The notes under the pieces: model-generated
The model's input: only the letters and a program-made list of their open reading frames with translations
Database searches by the model: none
Told to the model about the DNA's origin: nothing
Origin: Evernia prunastri
Lineage: Eukaryota; Ascomycota; Lecanoromycetes; Lecanorales; Parmeliaceae
Assembly (NCBI GenBank): GCA_003184365.1
Contig: NKYR01000043.1
Location: forward strand, 124,001 to 188,000
Length of the DNA: 64,000 nt
Direction of reading: 5' to 3'
Translations under genes and position numbers: made by a program
Part shown: piece after piece, positions 33,307 to 44,909 of the stretch
Position numbering within the stretch: the stretch's first letter is position 1
Layout of the letters: the number at the start of each line of letters is the position of its first letter

Positions 33307-35423
33307 TTATAGGACAGAAAGATGGGGAAATACATACTCGATCTCATTGTTGGGTTGCATTGTATCATCTGGACTTAGCTTTGAAACCTTTCTCGTTGGA
33401 GAACTGTCTGGATTGTCCATTCTAGCCTTCAAATTGACTTCTGATGCAGCAATTGGGGCCACTCTCTTCCTCTTTGTTTCACCGGACTTCTCACCAGTGG
33501 CGCCTCCACTATTCTCTTTATCTAGAGCACTAGTAGACAGTGCGGATGCTCGTCTCTGAGATTTGCTACTCGATACTTCAAAGTCCAGCTCGCTGGTCCG
33601 GCCTTCCTTCCTGCTCTTCACGTTTCCTGCAGGTCTTCCCACGGGCTTTTTCTTGGCTGTGTTCTCAGTTGCCGCGCCGGTCTCATCGTGAACCTCCGAT
33701 TGGCGAGAAGCTGACCTCGGGTTTTCAGAACCAAAGTTGACGCTGTAACTCGACGATATACGTTTATTGAAAGGGGGTGGAGGGTCTCGTGTCGTGACAG
33801 ATACAGAGCGAGGCATGCAGGCAAACGTGACGGCTCTGGGCTCCGCCCCCATTGAAGATCTTCCCGGCGGTGTATTGGCTGCACTGTTGACTCTTGTGTT
33901 TGATGGAGCAGATATACCGCTGTTGGCTGAGAACTCTCGGGGAGTCAGCCGAGTTATCAAGTCTTTGAATAGTCTTTCGCTCTCCTCCTCACCAATCCCC
34001 GCGTTTTCTTCTACGTAATTAAGATGGGCAGCTGCTATTGCATTTGATTCTTCACCTGAGTACCAGGAGATCTGGCGACTGCTTGCTAGTGACTCGGGGC
34101 GAGAGTAATCGGGCATAGGATGGCTTCGACGGCTATTCGCCGGTGAGTTAGGACGAGTAACATCTAGCATCGGTTCGTCATGACTGTCTGAAGTAGAGCG
34201 AGACGGGTCTTTCATAGAGACATCGCCTGAGGTCGTAGAAGTACGGCTCCATGGGTTTGGGTAGCGGTAGAGACTGGCCCCGCCAGTGAAAGGATCAGAC
34301 GTTGGGCGATACTGGGACCAGAAAGGATCTTCATTCTGGGATCCAGGAGGTCCAATGCCAGGTAGCGGTGGACCTATCGCTGGATTGTACTTCGCACGGG
34401 CACTGACCGTTGATGCAGCTCGGCGGCGTGGAGAGTGGGCATGCGTATCAGGATCGGCTGCTTGCGTGTGAGGTGAGGATACGTTATGGAATTGCTGCGC
34501 AGCTTGAAAGTACATCCCCTGATTTGGCCAAGCTATGCCACAATTCTCCAGTATATCTGCATGATCATTAGTATGAGTAGCTCGGGGTGCTCAGGTTCCA
34601 TCTCACGTAAAGGAGCATGCTGAAAAGAAAACGAGACTAGACTCTTCGTTCTCTCGAATGCGGAGACTGCTGTTCCATGGTTGATTCCTTCGGCAATGAC
34701 GACCTTGATTCTTCCCATATTCTGAGCAGGATTAGCCCATGTCTGCGTCAGCACCTCTGTATGAAAAGGAGGGAATCGGAGCGGGTCGTGGTTGCCGTCC
34801 TTGTCCGTGTCTGGCGCTGCGTCAGCGTAGGCTTTCTTCATTGGCATGCAACCGTGCGTACGAGAGCACTTATCTGTGGTCAAATTGAATTAGTATATGG
34901 GACAGCTGAGATATTTCGTGTCTGCTTACCAATCATATGAGGCCAGGGAGGATCCTGATTCATTAAGGTGCCTCTGCCATCATTCGTCAGCCTGCTCATA
35001 GTAGGAAGCGAATCGAGGAGAACGGTAACACACGCAATGCAGACACCATCAAGCAGGACTTTAGCCTCGAATCCCACCATGCTCTCCAGAGGAGCCTTAG
35101 CCACAGTCTCACGGCTAATCGTTGGCGTGGACCAGCTATGCAATGACACTCGAAACGGGGATCCAGGCAAGATGCTAGGTATGAAACATGAGACAGTCGG
35201 CAACGGGGCCCTCACGGCGTTGAAGTAGGCTGGATGAGCAGAAGGCCTTTGGAAGTGGGTGAGGTCTGTTGTCGTCTTTGTCAGCTATGTATTGGAAACA
35301 TAGCATTAGACTGTTCTCACCGGGGTCTTGATTAACGGTACAAGTAGTCCCAAACTCCTGGAGTGGAGTCTTCGAGTCCCCGACCAGTGGGAAGATGAGG
35401 ACATCCCAGTTCTGGTACCTCAT
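33307..35423 (-). CDS. Conserved fungal protein of unknown function, 631 aa, five exons
   Basis: Exons are 35423-35321, 35265-35034, 34973-34930, 34873-34607 and 34556-33307; introns are 55, 60, 56 and 50 nt, and all keep frame. The N-terminal ~240 residues are conserved-looking and probably a beta-rich domain: MRYQNWDVLIFPLVGDSKTP, PSILPGSPFRVSLHSW, GFEAKVLLDGVCIAGT, PPWPHMID, RFPPFHTEVL, NMGRIKVVIAEG and SLVSFSFQHAPLHILENCGI. I recall this pattern from uncharacterised fungal proteins. The remainder (exon 5) is Ser/Pro/Arg-rich and disordered, with a possible AT-hook-like KKKPVGRPAGN and basic stretches, hinting at a nuclear role (inference). The start is uncertain: an upstream exon ending at a CAG before 35450 is possible. 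The velvet domain was considered and rejected. Confidence 0.8.
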
Positions 35424-36022
35424 GGCTGCGACTTGGGCTTGCAGTGGATCCTGTCCGTACAATCAGAGATCTCGCGGGGACTGATGGCGTTGCGAAGCCA
35501 TGAATGATGAGACGAAGGGATGTCTCCTTGTGAGGCAGATGTACGAGCAGGCTGCACCTGCCACGCTGTTGAACTTCTCATTTAGTACAAGTCAAGGGGG
35601 GAAGAAAGAGCCTTGCTAGTTTCATGCAAGAGCTACTCGGTTTTTCGAATCGCAAGCGTACCCGTTAGGTCTATTGACTGGGGAACCTAAGATATGCTAA
35701 AGCCAAGAAGACCTTCCACTTCACTCACTTGTGATTTGCCACCTTTGACAAGTCACTGCAATCCATGCTCAACATACCTATTGATACAAGCAAATTGCCT
35801 CCACCTTCTCGTCCTCGCTTAAGTCCGCCCTCGGAGGTGAGAAGGGACGTGCAAAGAAAATCCCCAACTCCTGTCGCTTAATCTTTGCTTTCATGGGAAT
35901 ACAGTCGCAAGCACCTCGGATATCATTGCATCGCCCATCTCAAAACTGAAATGACAGAACATTCGCAGAAACTGTGGATTCTAGATCCATACCCTATCCA
36001 GTCTCGATGCCTCAAGATTGGC
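35424..36022. other. Intergenic, no gene seen
   Basis: Upstream of the 631-residue protein gene and downstream of the RRM gene. A start-proximal exon of the former may lie at 35470-35560. Confidence 0.4.
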
Positions 36023-38253
36023 CTATTGAGAGAAAACATTTCCATATCCCCTGCCATCTGCCTCAAGGCGGTTGCTGACGTCCTGATGCTGCTGCATGTA
36101 CATGTCGTTAAGCTGGTTGACTGGGATAGGGTCCGTAGGACCAGGAGCGCCAGGCGAGAGGGCACCAGGTGGACCATGTGGTAGACCTTGGCCCGGGCTC
36201 AGAGGTGGGTGCATATGAGCGGCGTTAGGACTAGGAGGCACTTGTGGTTAGCAGGTCTAAATCAACTTGCTAGCATTGTAAAGGGTGCCATCAGCAATAT
36301 CCTCAGAGGTAAGAGGGACCCCAGGTGAAAATGGGGAAGACCGAACGCCTTTGGCCGCATACACAGAGGAGAAAGGCTGGGAAGTAAGGACAGCGCAGTA
36401 ATCTGATATTAGTAAAGAGCATCACAAATGTTGGGAACCCCAGGCAACAAGAAGCCATGCAACACATTCAGGAGTAAGTACATTTGGGTTGGGGAAGGGT
36501 TCATAGCATTCGCGTCCTCGCCCTGAAAGACGCTCTTGCTGTACAGCCATCCAGTGAACTCGCATGCTATGAGGTGAGCAAAGAAAACTTTTCACAATAT
36601 TCCTCCATGTATTCCTCTATTGATAACGCTAATCGGAGAAGGAGCCCTCAAGTAAAGGCCAATTCAAGAAGCGAAGGGCAAATTCGAGAGGTCACCGCGA
36701 TTGCCTGACAGAGAAAAACCGCCTGGAAAGCTTGAAGAACAGGGGGTATCTTACTATGAGGAAGTTAGCATTGCTTAAACATTTGAGGCTGGTACGCGGA
36801 TGCATACCTTCATTGGAGCGAAATTGCCGTAAGGGTGCGAGGGAGGCATACCCATAGATGGGTATACGGGTGGAGGAGGCGCAGGACGGTAAGGGGTGCC
36901 GGCTGGACCAGAGTTGTTCTGGCTGCGTCCCCAGCTGAGGCGGACCCGAGAGTTGCCAATGGGATAGCCTTGCATTTGGTTTATAGCCATCTCTGCTGCG
37001 TGACGCTGGACAAACTGAACAAAGCCGCAGCCTTTGCCAGGAGGAATCTTGACGTAGGTAATCTCTCCGAATCCTTGGAAAAAGGAGCGGAGCTCGTCCT
37101 CCGTGACATATCCGGAAAGTCCTCCAACGAAAACTGTGGTGTTATTCGGGTCGGTGAACTGGTTCATGGGCTGAGGCTGTCCATAGTATCCGACAGGAGG
37201 GTTTCCCATGTAGTTCATGCCGCCCACTGGTGCTCCGCCTGGACCACCTGGACCTGGCATGCCCATACCCCCTGGGCCTCCACCGCCAGTCTTGTTCTTC
37301 GGCGTTGCCGTAGAGATGCGCATGGGCCGATTGCCGCAGTAGACTCCTTGCATTTCTTGCAATGCGCGCTGTTGGTCACCCTCGTCTGAGAAGCGAACAA
37401 AACCGTAGCCGCGGGACATTCCGCTGATTGGGTCTGTCATGATCTTGGCGGATTTGCAAGATGGAAAGCGGTTCTGGAAGAGAGAAACGAGGACATATTC
37501 GTTGACCTCCGGCCCGAGATCGCCAACAAAGATCGAGTGCTCCGGGCCACGCTCATCGCGGCTAAGACATCAGCACGACCCGTGGTCAAGGCAGCCGACA
37601 AAACATACCTTCGATCAGCCAGACCGCCGCCAGATGCCCAGTTCAGCTTGAACGGACGGTTGGAGTTGGGAATGATGGTACCGTTAAGAGTCAAGGCCTT
37701 GGCGGCAGCCTCAGCGCTTTGAAAGTCAATAAAGCAGTAGCCGGCATTGCTGCTGAATATTAATACACATTGGCAAACGTTTGAAAGGCCCGGTATGACC
37801 GGCTTACCCGGAGAACTTGTCACGGATCATCTTCACGTTGACTTGCTCGCCCATGTTGTACCAAACTGTCCGCACGAAATTCTCGTCGATCCAGGGCTCA
37901 AGCTCGCCCATCCTGTACCACTGTCAGCCTTTGCTGCAAGAGCATTGACAGGTAACGCTGCTTGGTAAAGGTCTCGGAGAAAAGGAAATCAAATTATTGT
38001 GCTGACCACTGCAGCCAAAGTCGGAGTGCAAGAGAGAAGTGTCGTACCATAAGGTTGTCTTGGCATCGCCTCCTTGCGGCTGTCCACCAGCGGATCCGGG
38101 ATCGCCGCCGTTACCACCTTGGAAACCACCCGCAGAGTTGGGAGGCATCTGTCCGCCCATATTCTGGTCTTGCTGTGGGGGACCGCCGGGGCCAGCTCCA
38201 CCATCTCCTTGCTGGCCCTGCTGGGGGAAGTTGTCATAGTTTTGAAAACTCAT
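36023..38253 (-). CDS. csx1: Csx1/Nam8-type RNA-binding protein, three RRMs
   Basis: This is a fungal orthologue-like protein of Csx1/Nam8/TIA-1, which binds pre-mRNA or mRNA and controls splicing or stress-mRNA stability. Exons are 38253-38048, 37912-37808, 37752-37609 and 37561 to about 36801; introns are 135, 55 and 47 nt. RRM1 is KTTLWMGELEPWIDENFVRT with RNP1 GYCFIDF. RRM2 is SIFVGDLGPEVNEYVLVSLF with GYGFVRF. RRM3 is TVFVGGLSGYVTEDELRSFF with GCGFVQF. The N-terminus is Gln/Gly-rich. Exon 4 ends NFAPMK at a GTATGC donor near 36801. A C-terminal exon (about 36240-36023) reads PVNQLNDMYMQQHQDVSNRL and ends VFSQ. Direct joining is out of phase, so a small exon within 36250-36790 is probably missing from my model. 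Confidence 0.92.
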
Positions 38254-40578
38254 TATGCAAGAGTGTCACTGGGTGCGGGTATTCGAGTGAGACAGGACTG
38301 TGTGAAAAGGGAAGAGTGAGTTAGGAACGTTCGGGCCTGGGACAACTGATGAGGATTCGTTAGCTTTATGTGCAAGCGGTAGATGATACTGCGTCCAGGT
38401 TGTATCGCCGTATTGTAGACGTACCAAGTAATTTCCGTATTCTCGAGCGGATGTAGTAGATAACGCAGTTTCAACACTCAGTGCTTCGCAGTGCTTGCTT
38501 GCTCGAAGAGATGGAAAATCCGAGAACCCAGAGATATATGCCTTGACGACTGCTCGCTTGCGCTGATATTGAACTCCAAGTAAGAAGGAGAAAGGGACAC
38601 CGGAGGATCGAAGTTGTGGACGATATGTGGAGAGATTTTGGAGAGATGGCGCCAGCGGTGCGGGATATTAGTATTTTTCTATGCTGGTTTTTGTGGTGTG
38701 AAGCAATCGGTATTGAAGAAGATTCACGCCTGTTGACCTAGACCCCATATCGTTAGCCTTCAGCGCGGATATATTTGTGACCGTGCATTTGACAGTGAAT
38801 GTGCCTTGGTGAAGAGCAAGCAGGCATTGGTGATTGGCTACTTGGGCAACTTGGATGAAGTGTTACACCAATGGCAAGACTTTCAGTAGTGAATGCGGCA
38901 GACCATTCAGGTTTACGGTGTTCAATCCGAGACTGACTGGTATAGGTGATGAGGCCAAAGACCTGAGAGACTCCTGGTACAGCTGGAGCGACTCAGGAGG
39001 AGTGAGTTGCAGGCCTTGGTAGGTGCAGTGACGTCGGCGGGAGAAGAGGAAGCTTTTTTTCACAGGCCCACACTTACCGGATCACGAGAAGACGCTGACT
39101 TGGGAATTGACAAAGCTGATGCTGCAAGTCAAAAGCTACAAATCAAGAACACCCGCGACACCAAGGGACACGAAGGCGAGAGGAAAAAAGATTGGCGGAA
39201 GAAATGCTTTTGGGTGAGCAGGTCGAGAAGAAAAGGTTGAACTTTGGTCGCTGTAGAGTGGGACTGGGAAAGAAAAAGCTGAGAGTGGGAAAAGCCGAGT
39301 GGAGGGGAGAGCGTCGCGCTAGTGCGCCAATTTTTTAGTAGTTCCACGGCATGTGTACTCGCAAAGTAAAGTAGTGTAAAGTAAAGTAGAATAAAGTAGG
39401 CAATAAAAATCAAGAGTGTGACGATAGTTACTCCACTGTGACATTTGACTTTGCTCTCTCTACGCGATCAAAGCATGTATCTTCAAAGTACCTAAGGTAC
39501 CTATCTACCTCAGGGTAACCTAGCTACCTTACCTATGTACATACAAGATTCCGGCTGGCGGGGTATTTCAACACTACCTTACTATATGCGCGAACCATCT
39601 GTTACCTCCGATTTCCTTTTTCAATCCTCATCTCCGCTGCCATATGAATGCCGATTAATGAATCTCTTTCTTCAAAGTACAAAGACAATCAATCCACTTG
39701 CGCTTACGATCCGATGCGAAGCATCCAATTTGCCTACCGGCAGCATGACCCTTTGACAAATACTTCTCGCCCTTGCGTTGGGCATCACTCCAATGTTACC
39801 CTGTTTGAGCCACTTGCAGGTCAACACTGCATAAGAATTAAGAACAGTAGTGCCACCTGGCTGGCCTATTTCGCTCTGGAAATCTGGACTGCCGGCCGGG
39901 GGAATGATGGTCGCAATCGTTTTTCACCCAGTGCTGTTCTAAGCAGGTATCTTACTGTGGTTCACCAATAGGCTCTCAAGAACATGGATCTACGTTTTAA
40001 AGCGAGGCATAGCGGAAGTGCAGCCAAGGGTCGGCGGAGAAACCTCCTCAATCAATACTGGCGAGTAGCCAGCGTCTGGCGGTGAAGATGAATCGGAACA
40101 AATGTCTTCCTTGACCGCCTGATCCGGATTTTCCAATTCGCTCGGCATGAAAGAAGATCGGAAAGATCGAGAAGATCTGGGCCCTCACAACAGGATTGGT
40201 ACGGACACATTCTTGTCGGTACCTACTTTGCTGGGTTGACTTCCGGCTGCAACCGTAGAGCATGCTCTAGAAGATGTCTTGCAGCAAAAATCGGTCACGT
40301 GGGCTCCACTGTTTCCTTTTTACAGAATGCGATGGAATGACTACATTGGTAATTTGATTGAGTCTTCGAAGTGAACGAAGACTATATAAGTAAACGTATC
40401 GAAAGACGGGTCCCAAGCGATTGATTAGAATTTAAACAAGAAAGTGTATCTTGCTACAAGTCCATATCCTCCTGAATGCTTCTCCCCTAACGCCTTGCTG
40501 CCTGGCCCCGTTTGCAACTCAGATCGTCGAAATGTTGTAGATGAATGAAGATGTATGCTCCGTCCCTAATTACGCTTC
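38254..40578. other. Intergenic stretch
   Basis: Contains the promoter and leader of the RRM gene, with possible non-coding exons. Short AAAGTAAAGTAGTAAAG repeats lie at 39363-39400 and ACCTAAGGTACCTATCTACCT-like motifs near 39490-39540. No protein-like frame seen. Confidence 0.45.
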
Positions 40579-43500
40579 TCATGCCTCATCTACAGGTTTT
40601 CCTTCTTCTGTCGCTCTTGGTGGTGCATGATCCAAGCTTGCCGTCCTTTCGTCATCTCCTTCCAGACCTTTGATGTTCAAGCCTGTTCTCTCAGTCTTTC
40701 CCTCATCTTCCAATCCTTCGGTTTTCTCTTGGAGGAGGTTCATGAGCGCTGGGGGTCGCTGTTTCATGGCTCTTGCTTTCCCAAGGCTAATGGTTTTCTG
40801 CTGGTACGTAGTGATGATGGGTTTAGTCTCGTCGCGGTCAATGGTTGCTTTCATCAACGCCGCCATCCACAGACGGCCCTGAGCGACATTCTCGACGGCA
40901 AAATAGTGGACAGTCGGTTTCGTGAAATTGACGGCGCGGGAGAGACCAGTACGTGGCGGGACAAGCTTGAAGATGAACATCGAGTCCGAATCAGCCTTCT
41001 GAATCAGCGATCGGGACTGCATTGTTGCTGCATCTTCGGAGGCTAAGGTCGGCATCTGGGCGGTTGCAGGTGACACTGGAGATGACTTCGCACCAGTCAC
41101 AGTGGCGTGGATACCGGCGATGATGTCACGATCAGCGGGGAGGACTCGATGGGAGGAGATGTCTATAAGCCCCTTCTCTTGACCATCTGTCTCGGCGTAA
41201 TAGTATGAGAGCCGGCGGCCCCGAAGCACAAATAGTCGAGGTTTCCAAGTCGTCATGATGTTTGACGACCTCTTCTTCATCCAGCCGCTATAATCGCAAC
41301 CCTCCATTCGCTCCTTAGGTGACTTGTGCTCGAGGCCGCGGATGTACGCGCTGGTTTCCTTCTTCGGTTTCCGGCGCGTGCCGCTAGTAGGTGTGAGTCT
41401 TGTGGGTGCGCCACTGGTATCTTTGGAAGAAGCGTCGGTACTTTCTCTCTCGATGCTCTGAGACGCCGCAGAGGGCGACGTTGAACCTGTACGTGTGGGC
41501 GATTGTATAGGAGCCTCTTTGACCGGTGATGGTACTGAAGCTGGACTGGAGACCAGAGCTCTCTCGTTGCCGGTGACGGCATCTGAAATGGCTCGAAGAC
41601 CCATGCGAGGCTTTGAAACCGACTTAGCAGGTGCGACTGCCGACTTGGGTGAGCCATTCGAAGTTGCCCCATCACGGGTGTCAGTTGACGATGTTATGAC
41701 TTTCATGTTTGGCTTTGTGATTGGTTTTTTGTTGTCATACTCGAGCTTAGTGACAGTCGGTGAGGTTATATCGGTCGTTGATGGTGTCTTCGTTACTGCC
41801 TCGTTGGCAGAGGAGTTACGAAAGTGCCCCATAAAGCTGTTGCTTTGATATAGCTTAGTCGCAGGAGAAGTAAGAGCTGCTACAGTGTCCTTGATGGAAT
41901 CCACACTGCCAAATCGAGAGTGACACCTTGCTCCCGCAAAGCTCAGTCGTTTGGTATCTGCATGGTAAGAGCTCTGCCGTGAGTGATTCGCGCTAAGAGT
42001 GTCGCGCTTTCTCAGCAAGTTTCGTGGTTTCTTGCCTTCCATTTCGCCACCTGAAACGTATTCGCGGTCAGGATCTCGTGACATTATATGAGACTGATTT
42101 GACTCTGTGTTATGTGGGTCAGAGGCGTTGGGCTCGGTTCGAAGGAACAAGCTTCCACTGGTAGCAGAACGCGGCCGGCCGTTCATTATAGGATGAGGGC
42201 CTCCCATTGCCCAATTGCGATCAAAGGAAGGAGTTTTCTTATGCGGTGAGGTGACATTGATTTGATTAGGCGTCGGAGCTTCGTTCGGAATGGTTGGTGT
42301 TGGTGGGCTGAAGGTTGAGGCGAAATCGACTGCAGAATGGCGACGTGAATGATTGAACTCACGAACGGAGGCGGCTGAAGGTCTACTTGGACTGTCCAGT
42401 CCAGATTTGAATGTGAAAGAGACCGGCGTAGAACTTGCATCGCGCCTTTGAGATTGCAGCATTTGGGGCGACGATGAAGGTTGAGGACTCGACCCATCAT
42501 ATCGTATGTATGGAGAGCCGTGTCTTTGGTAAGGAGAGCTAGGACTTGGCTGGCTGAATAGATTCGTTGAAAAGTTCGATCCTGCGACAGACCCCGCTCT
42601 CTGTAGACGAAGATCATCCGACGACGCATTGCTACTGATCAAGTTTGTTGCTTGTTTTGTAATAATTTCAGGTCCTCGGACTTCCTCCTGCAAGGCTTTT
42701 ATCTTGTACCAGGTTCGCAATCGGGGTCCTACTGGACCAAGATCAAATTCCTTCATGAAGATTGATGACTGATCCATGGCCAAAAGAATTTCTCCAGAAA
42801 TTTCTTGCTCTTTGAAGACCTCGCAGTGCCTCGGCTCCACTCCTATGTCTTCCAAGTATTCTGCGACTTGTCTTGGGGACCAAGTCAACACCTCTTTTTC
42901 TGTATAAAGGTTACGCTCTTCTTCGTCTGTTTCTTGACCATTTATGTAGGATAGCCGTTGATCTATGTGTGGACTGTACTCGCTTCCAGACTCATTCGTC
43001 AGCTTCCTCTCGACTGCCAGCACTCCAGACCGGGGATTCTTCATATCCGTAATGTGTTCATCAATCACACTCAATGTTTCATTCATTACTGGGCTATCTT
43101 CGTCTGGCCCCTGGTGAACCATACTGAGGCTTCTTTGCGCAGGCGTTGTAGTGGGTGTCGCTTGGGATCCTATAAGGACATTCGGTACTGAAGCAGTCTT
43201 CTGAGATGGCGGTGTGGTGTTCAGAGGTGGTGGAGTTGCGCCGTCAGAACTGATAGGCTCTGGTGCGCCTTGCAAAGATAGCGTGGCTGTTCCTTGTGTT
43301 TGCCCTTCGTGTTGTGACCGATGATTCGCATGGACGTTACTTGTGGCGCCAGCCACAATGTTCGCAGCCGTGGCCATGGTAGTTGCAGAGACTTGGATGG
43401 TCTTTGGTGTTGTCGTCGTGTAGACTTTTAAACAATGTCAGCCCCCTTCCACCATGAGTAACTATGGACATCTCACCCTCGGGAAAAAGACCTGTCTTGC

Positions 43501-43848
43501 CATTTTGTATGTGTTTTCCCAGATACCAGCCATCTCCAAAATCGTCGTCCCTTTCTATAAGCTCTATCCGCTCTCCTTTACGTAGACTCAATTCGTCGGG
43601 GCTTCTCGCTTCAAAGTCATCTGGACCAACAATATGTCAGCACAACGATGAGTGGCTTTTGGTCCCGATGTCTTTAAGCGTTGAAGGCAATGTGACTTCT
43701 GTCAGGAGGAACGAAAGTCCCCGGATGGGAACGCAAACTCCAGGCCGACAAGCCAATCGTGAAACATGTAGGGAAACTCACGAACAACCAACAGCATGTC
43801 TCCAGGCTCTGCCTTCTTCGTGGACCCGCTCAAATGTCTGAATGCCAT
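40579..43848 (-). CDS. BOI-type polarity protein: SH3, SAM and PH domains, 1018 aa
   Basis: This is the filamentous-fungal counterpart of yeast Boi1/Boi2, scaffolds at sites of polarised growth and exocytosis that bind Bem1, Cdc42/Rho signalling and phosphoinositides. Exons are 43848-43782, 43620-43477 and 43424-40579, with introns of 161 and 52 nt. SH3, residues about 16-72: GDMLLVVHDFEARSPDEL, then DDFGDGWYLGKHIQNGKTGL. SAM, about 248-320: EVLTWSPRQVAEYLEDIGVE and FDLGPVGPRLRTWYKIKALQ. PH, about 777-935: YSGWMKKRSSNIMTTWKPRL and GRLWMAALMKATID. The long linkers are Ser/Thr/Pro-rich with many SP/TP sites, consistent with kinase regulation. The start MAFRHL is preferred; an in-frame Met at 43929 would add 27 residues. 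Confidence 0.93.
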
Positions 43849-44909
43849 GGCTGGACTTATTTGGTGTGTTATATCCTCCCAAAGCCCGTCACCTTTCAGG
43901 CGTGGTAACTCATCAGAGGCGGTCTTCAAGTCGGCGCAGGCGCACTCGACTAGAATGTCCGCCTAGTTTGGAGCGGCATTTGATGGATCGCGTATGGTCC
44001 GGACCTTGTTGCAGGAGAAGCATTCAGCCAACACATACCCAAAATCGACAGTTGATGCAATAGCAGGCTGAGTACTGGAAATTCTCCGTCCTGGAAGTTT
44101 CCGAGTGATTCCGGTTCAGCGGCGTTACAACACAGTGTGTGAAGTATTCGCAATTGAGTATCTGGGGTGTTAGGAACAAGATGAATAGCAGAGTTGGTGA
44201 ATCTGGCTGGTGGTGCTGGGAGCAATCAATTGCCAACTTCTCCGGCGCTCGGTCACTTTCGTGGCGCTAAGCTATAGGGAGCTAATCGGGCACTATATCC
44301 AGAATGGAAAGGCTTCCTCACTTAGCGTCTGCAAGGGAATTTGGTCGTGTATCTCTCAAGCCATCACAAAGCCATCGAGAAATTTTCATACAGACTGCAC
44401 CGCGTATCACTCGCATGAAAAGACCACCGCATCACTCTTACAGGTGCATATATAACGGCCTGTGAATTCTCAGCGTTGGTTCTGGCAGCGATAGGCGTAC
44501 ATACGCTATAGAGGACACACTCTCCGCTATTACACCTCCCATCTTCAAGCCTTCTTTCATTCAATGCATTGGACTTCACGTCCTACTAAAACCTCGGTGA
44601 AACTATTCTTGTATTTTTGACTCTGTCCTCGGAACAGTCAGATCGTAATTGGTTCCTGCCTCAGATATGACCACCTTTATCAAGTCGTATTCATATACTT
44701 CACGATGCTCAACATTGCTCTTAGCGCCGTTCACTGATGGATATTATCATGAGCAGCAACATCCCATAACCAGGTTGCACTTATCAGTGGATTCTGTCAG
44801 GCAGCAATTCGACAGGACAAGCATACCTGATGTTTTAGCTTCGCCTCAACAGACTAGTTACCATTAGACCACGAAGGCTTCAGACAGGACTTTTAGAAAT
44901 CTGGCCAAA
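43849..44909. other. Intergenic, divergent promoters
   Basis: Lies between the BOI gene (minus) and the SP-RING gene (plus), so it serves as a divergent promoter region of about 1 kb. No coding signal seen. Confidence 0.5.

Noticed and set aside
33307..35423. Velvet-domain protein (VeA/VelB/VosA type)
   Set aside because: First suggested by the start of exon 1, but the conserved velvet motifs (ACGFGxKDRRPxDPPP type) are absent; the conserved block matches an uncharacterised family instead.
40627..41046. 139-codon plus-strand ORF
   Set aside because: It lies wholly antisense to the PH-domain part of the BOI-type gene and has no features of its own.
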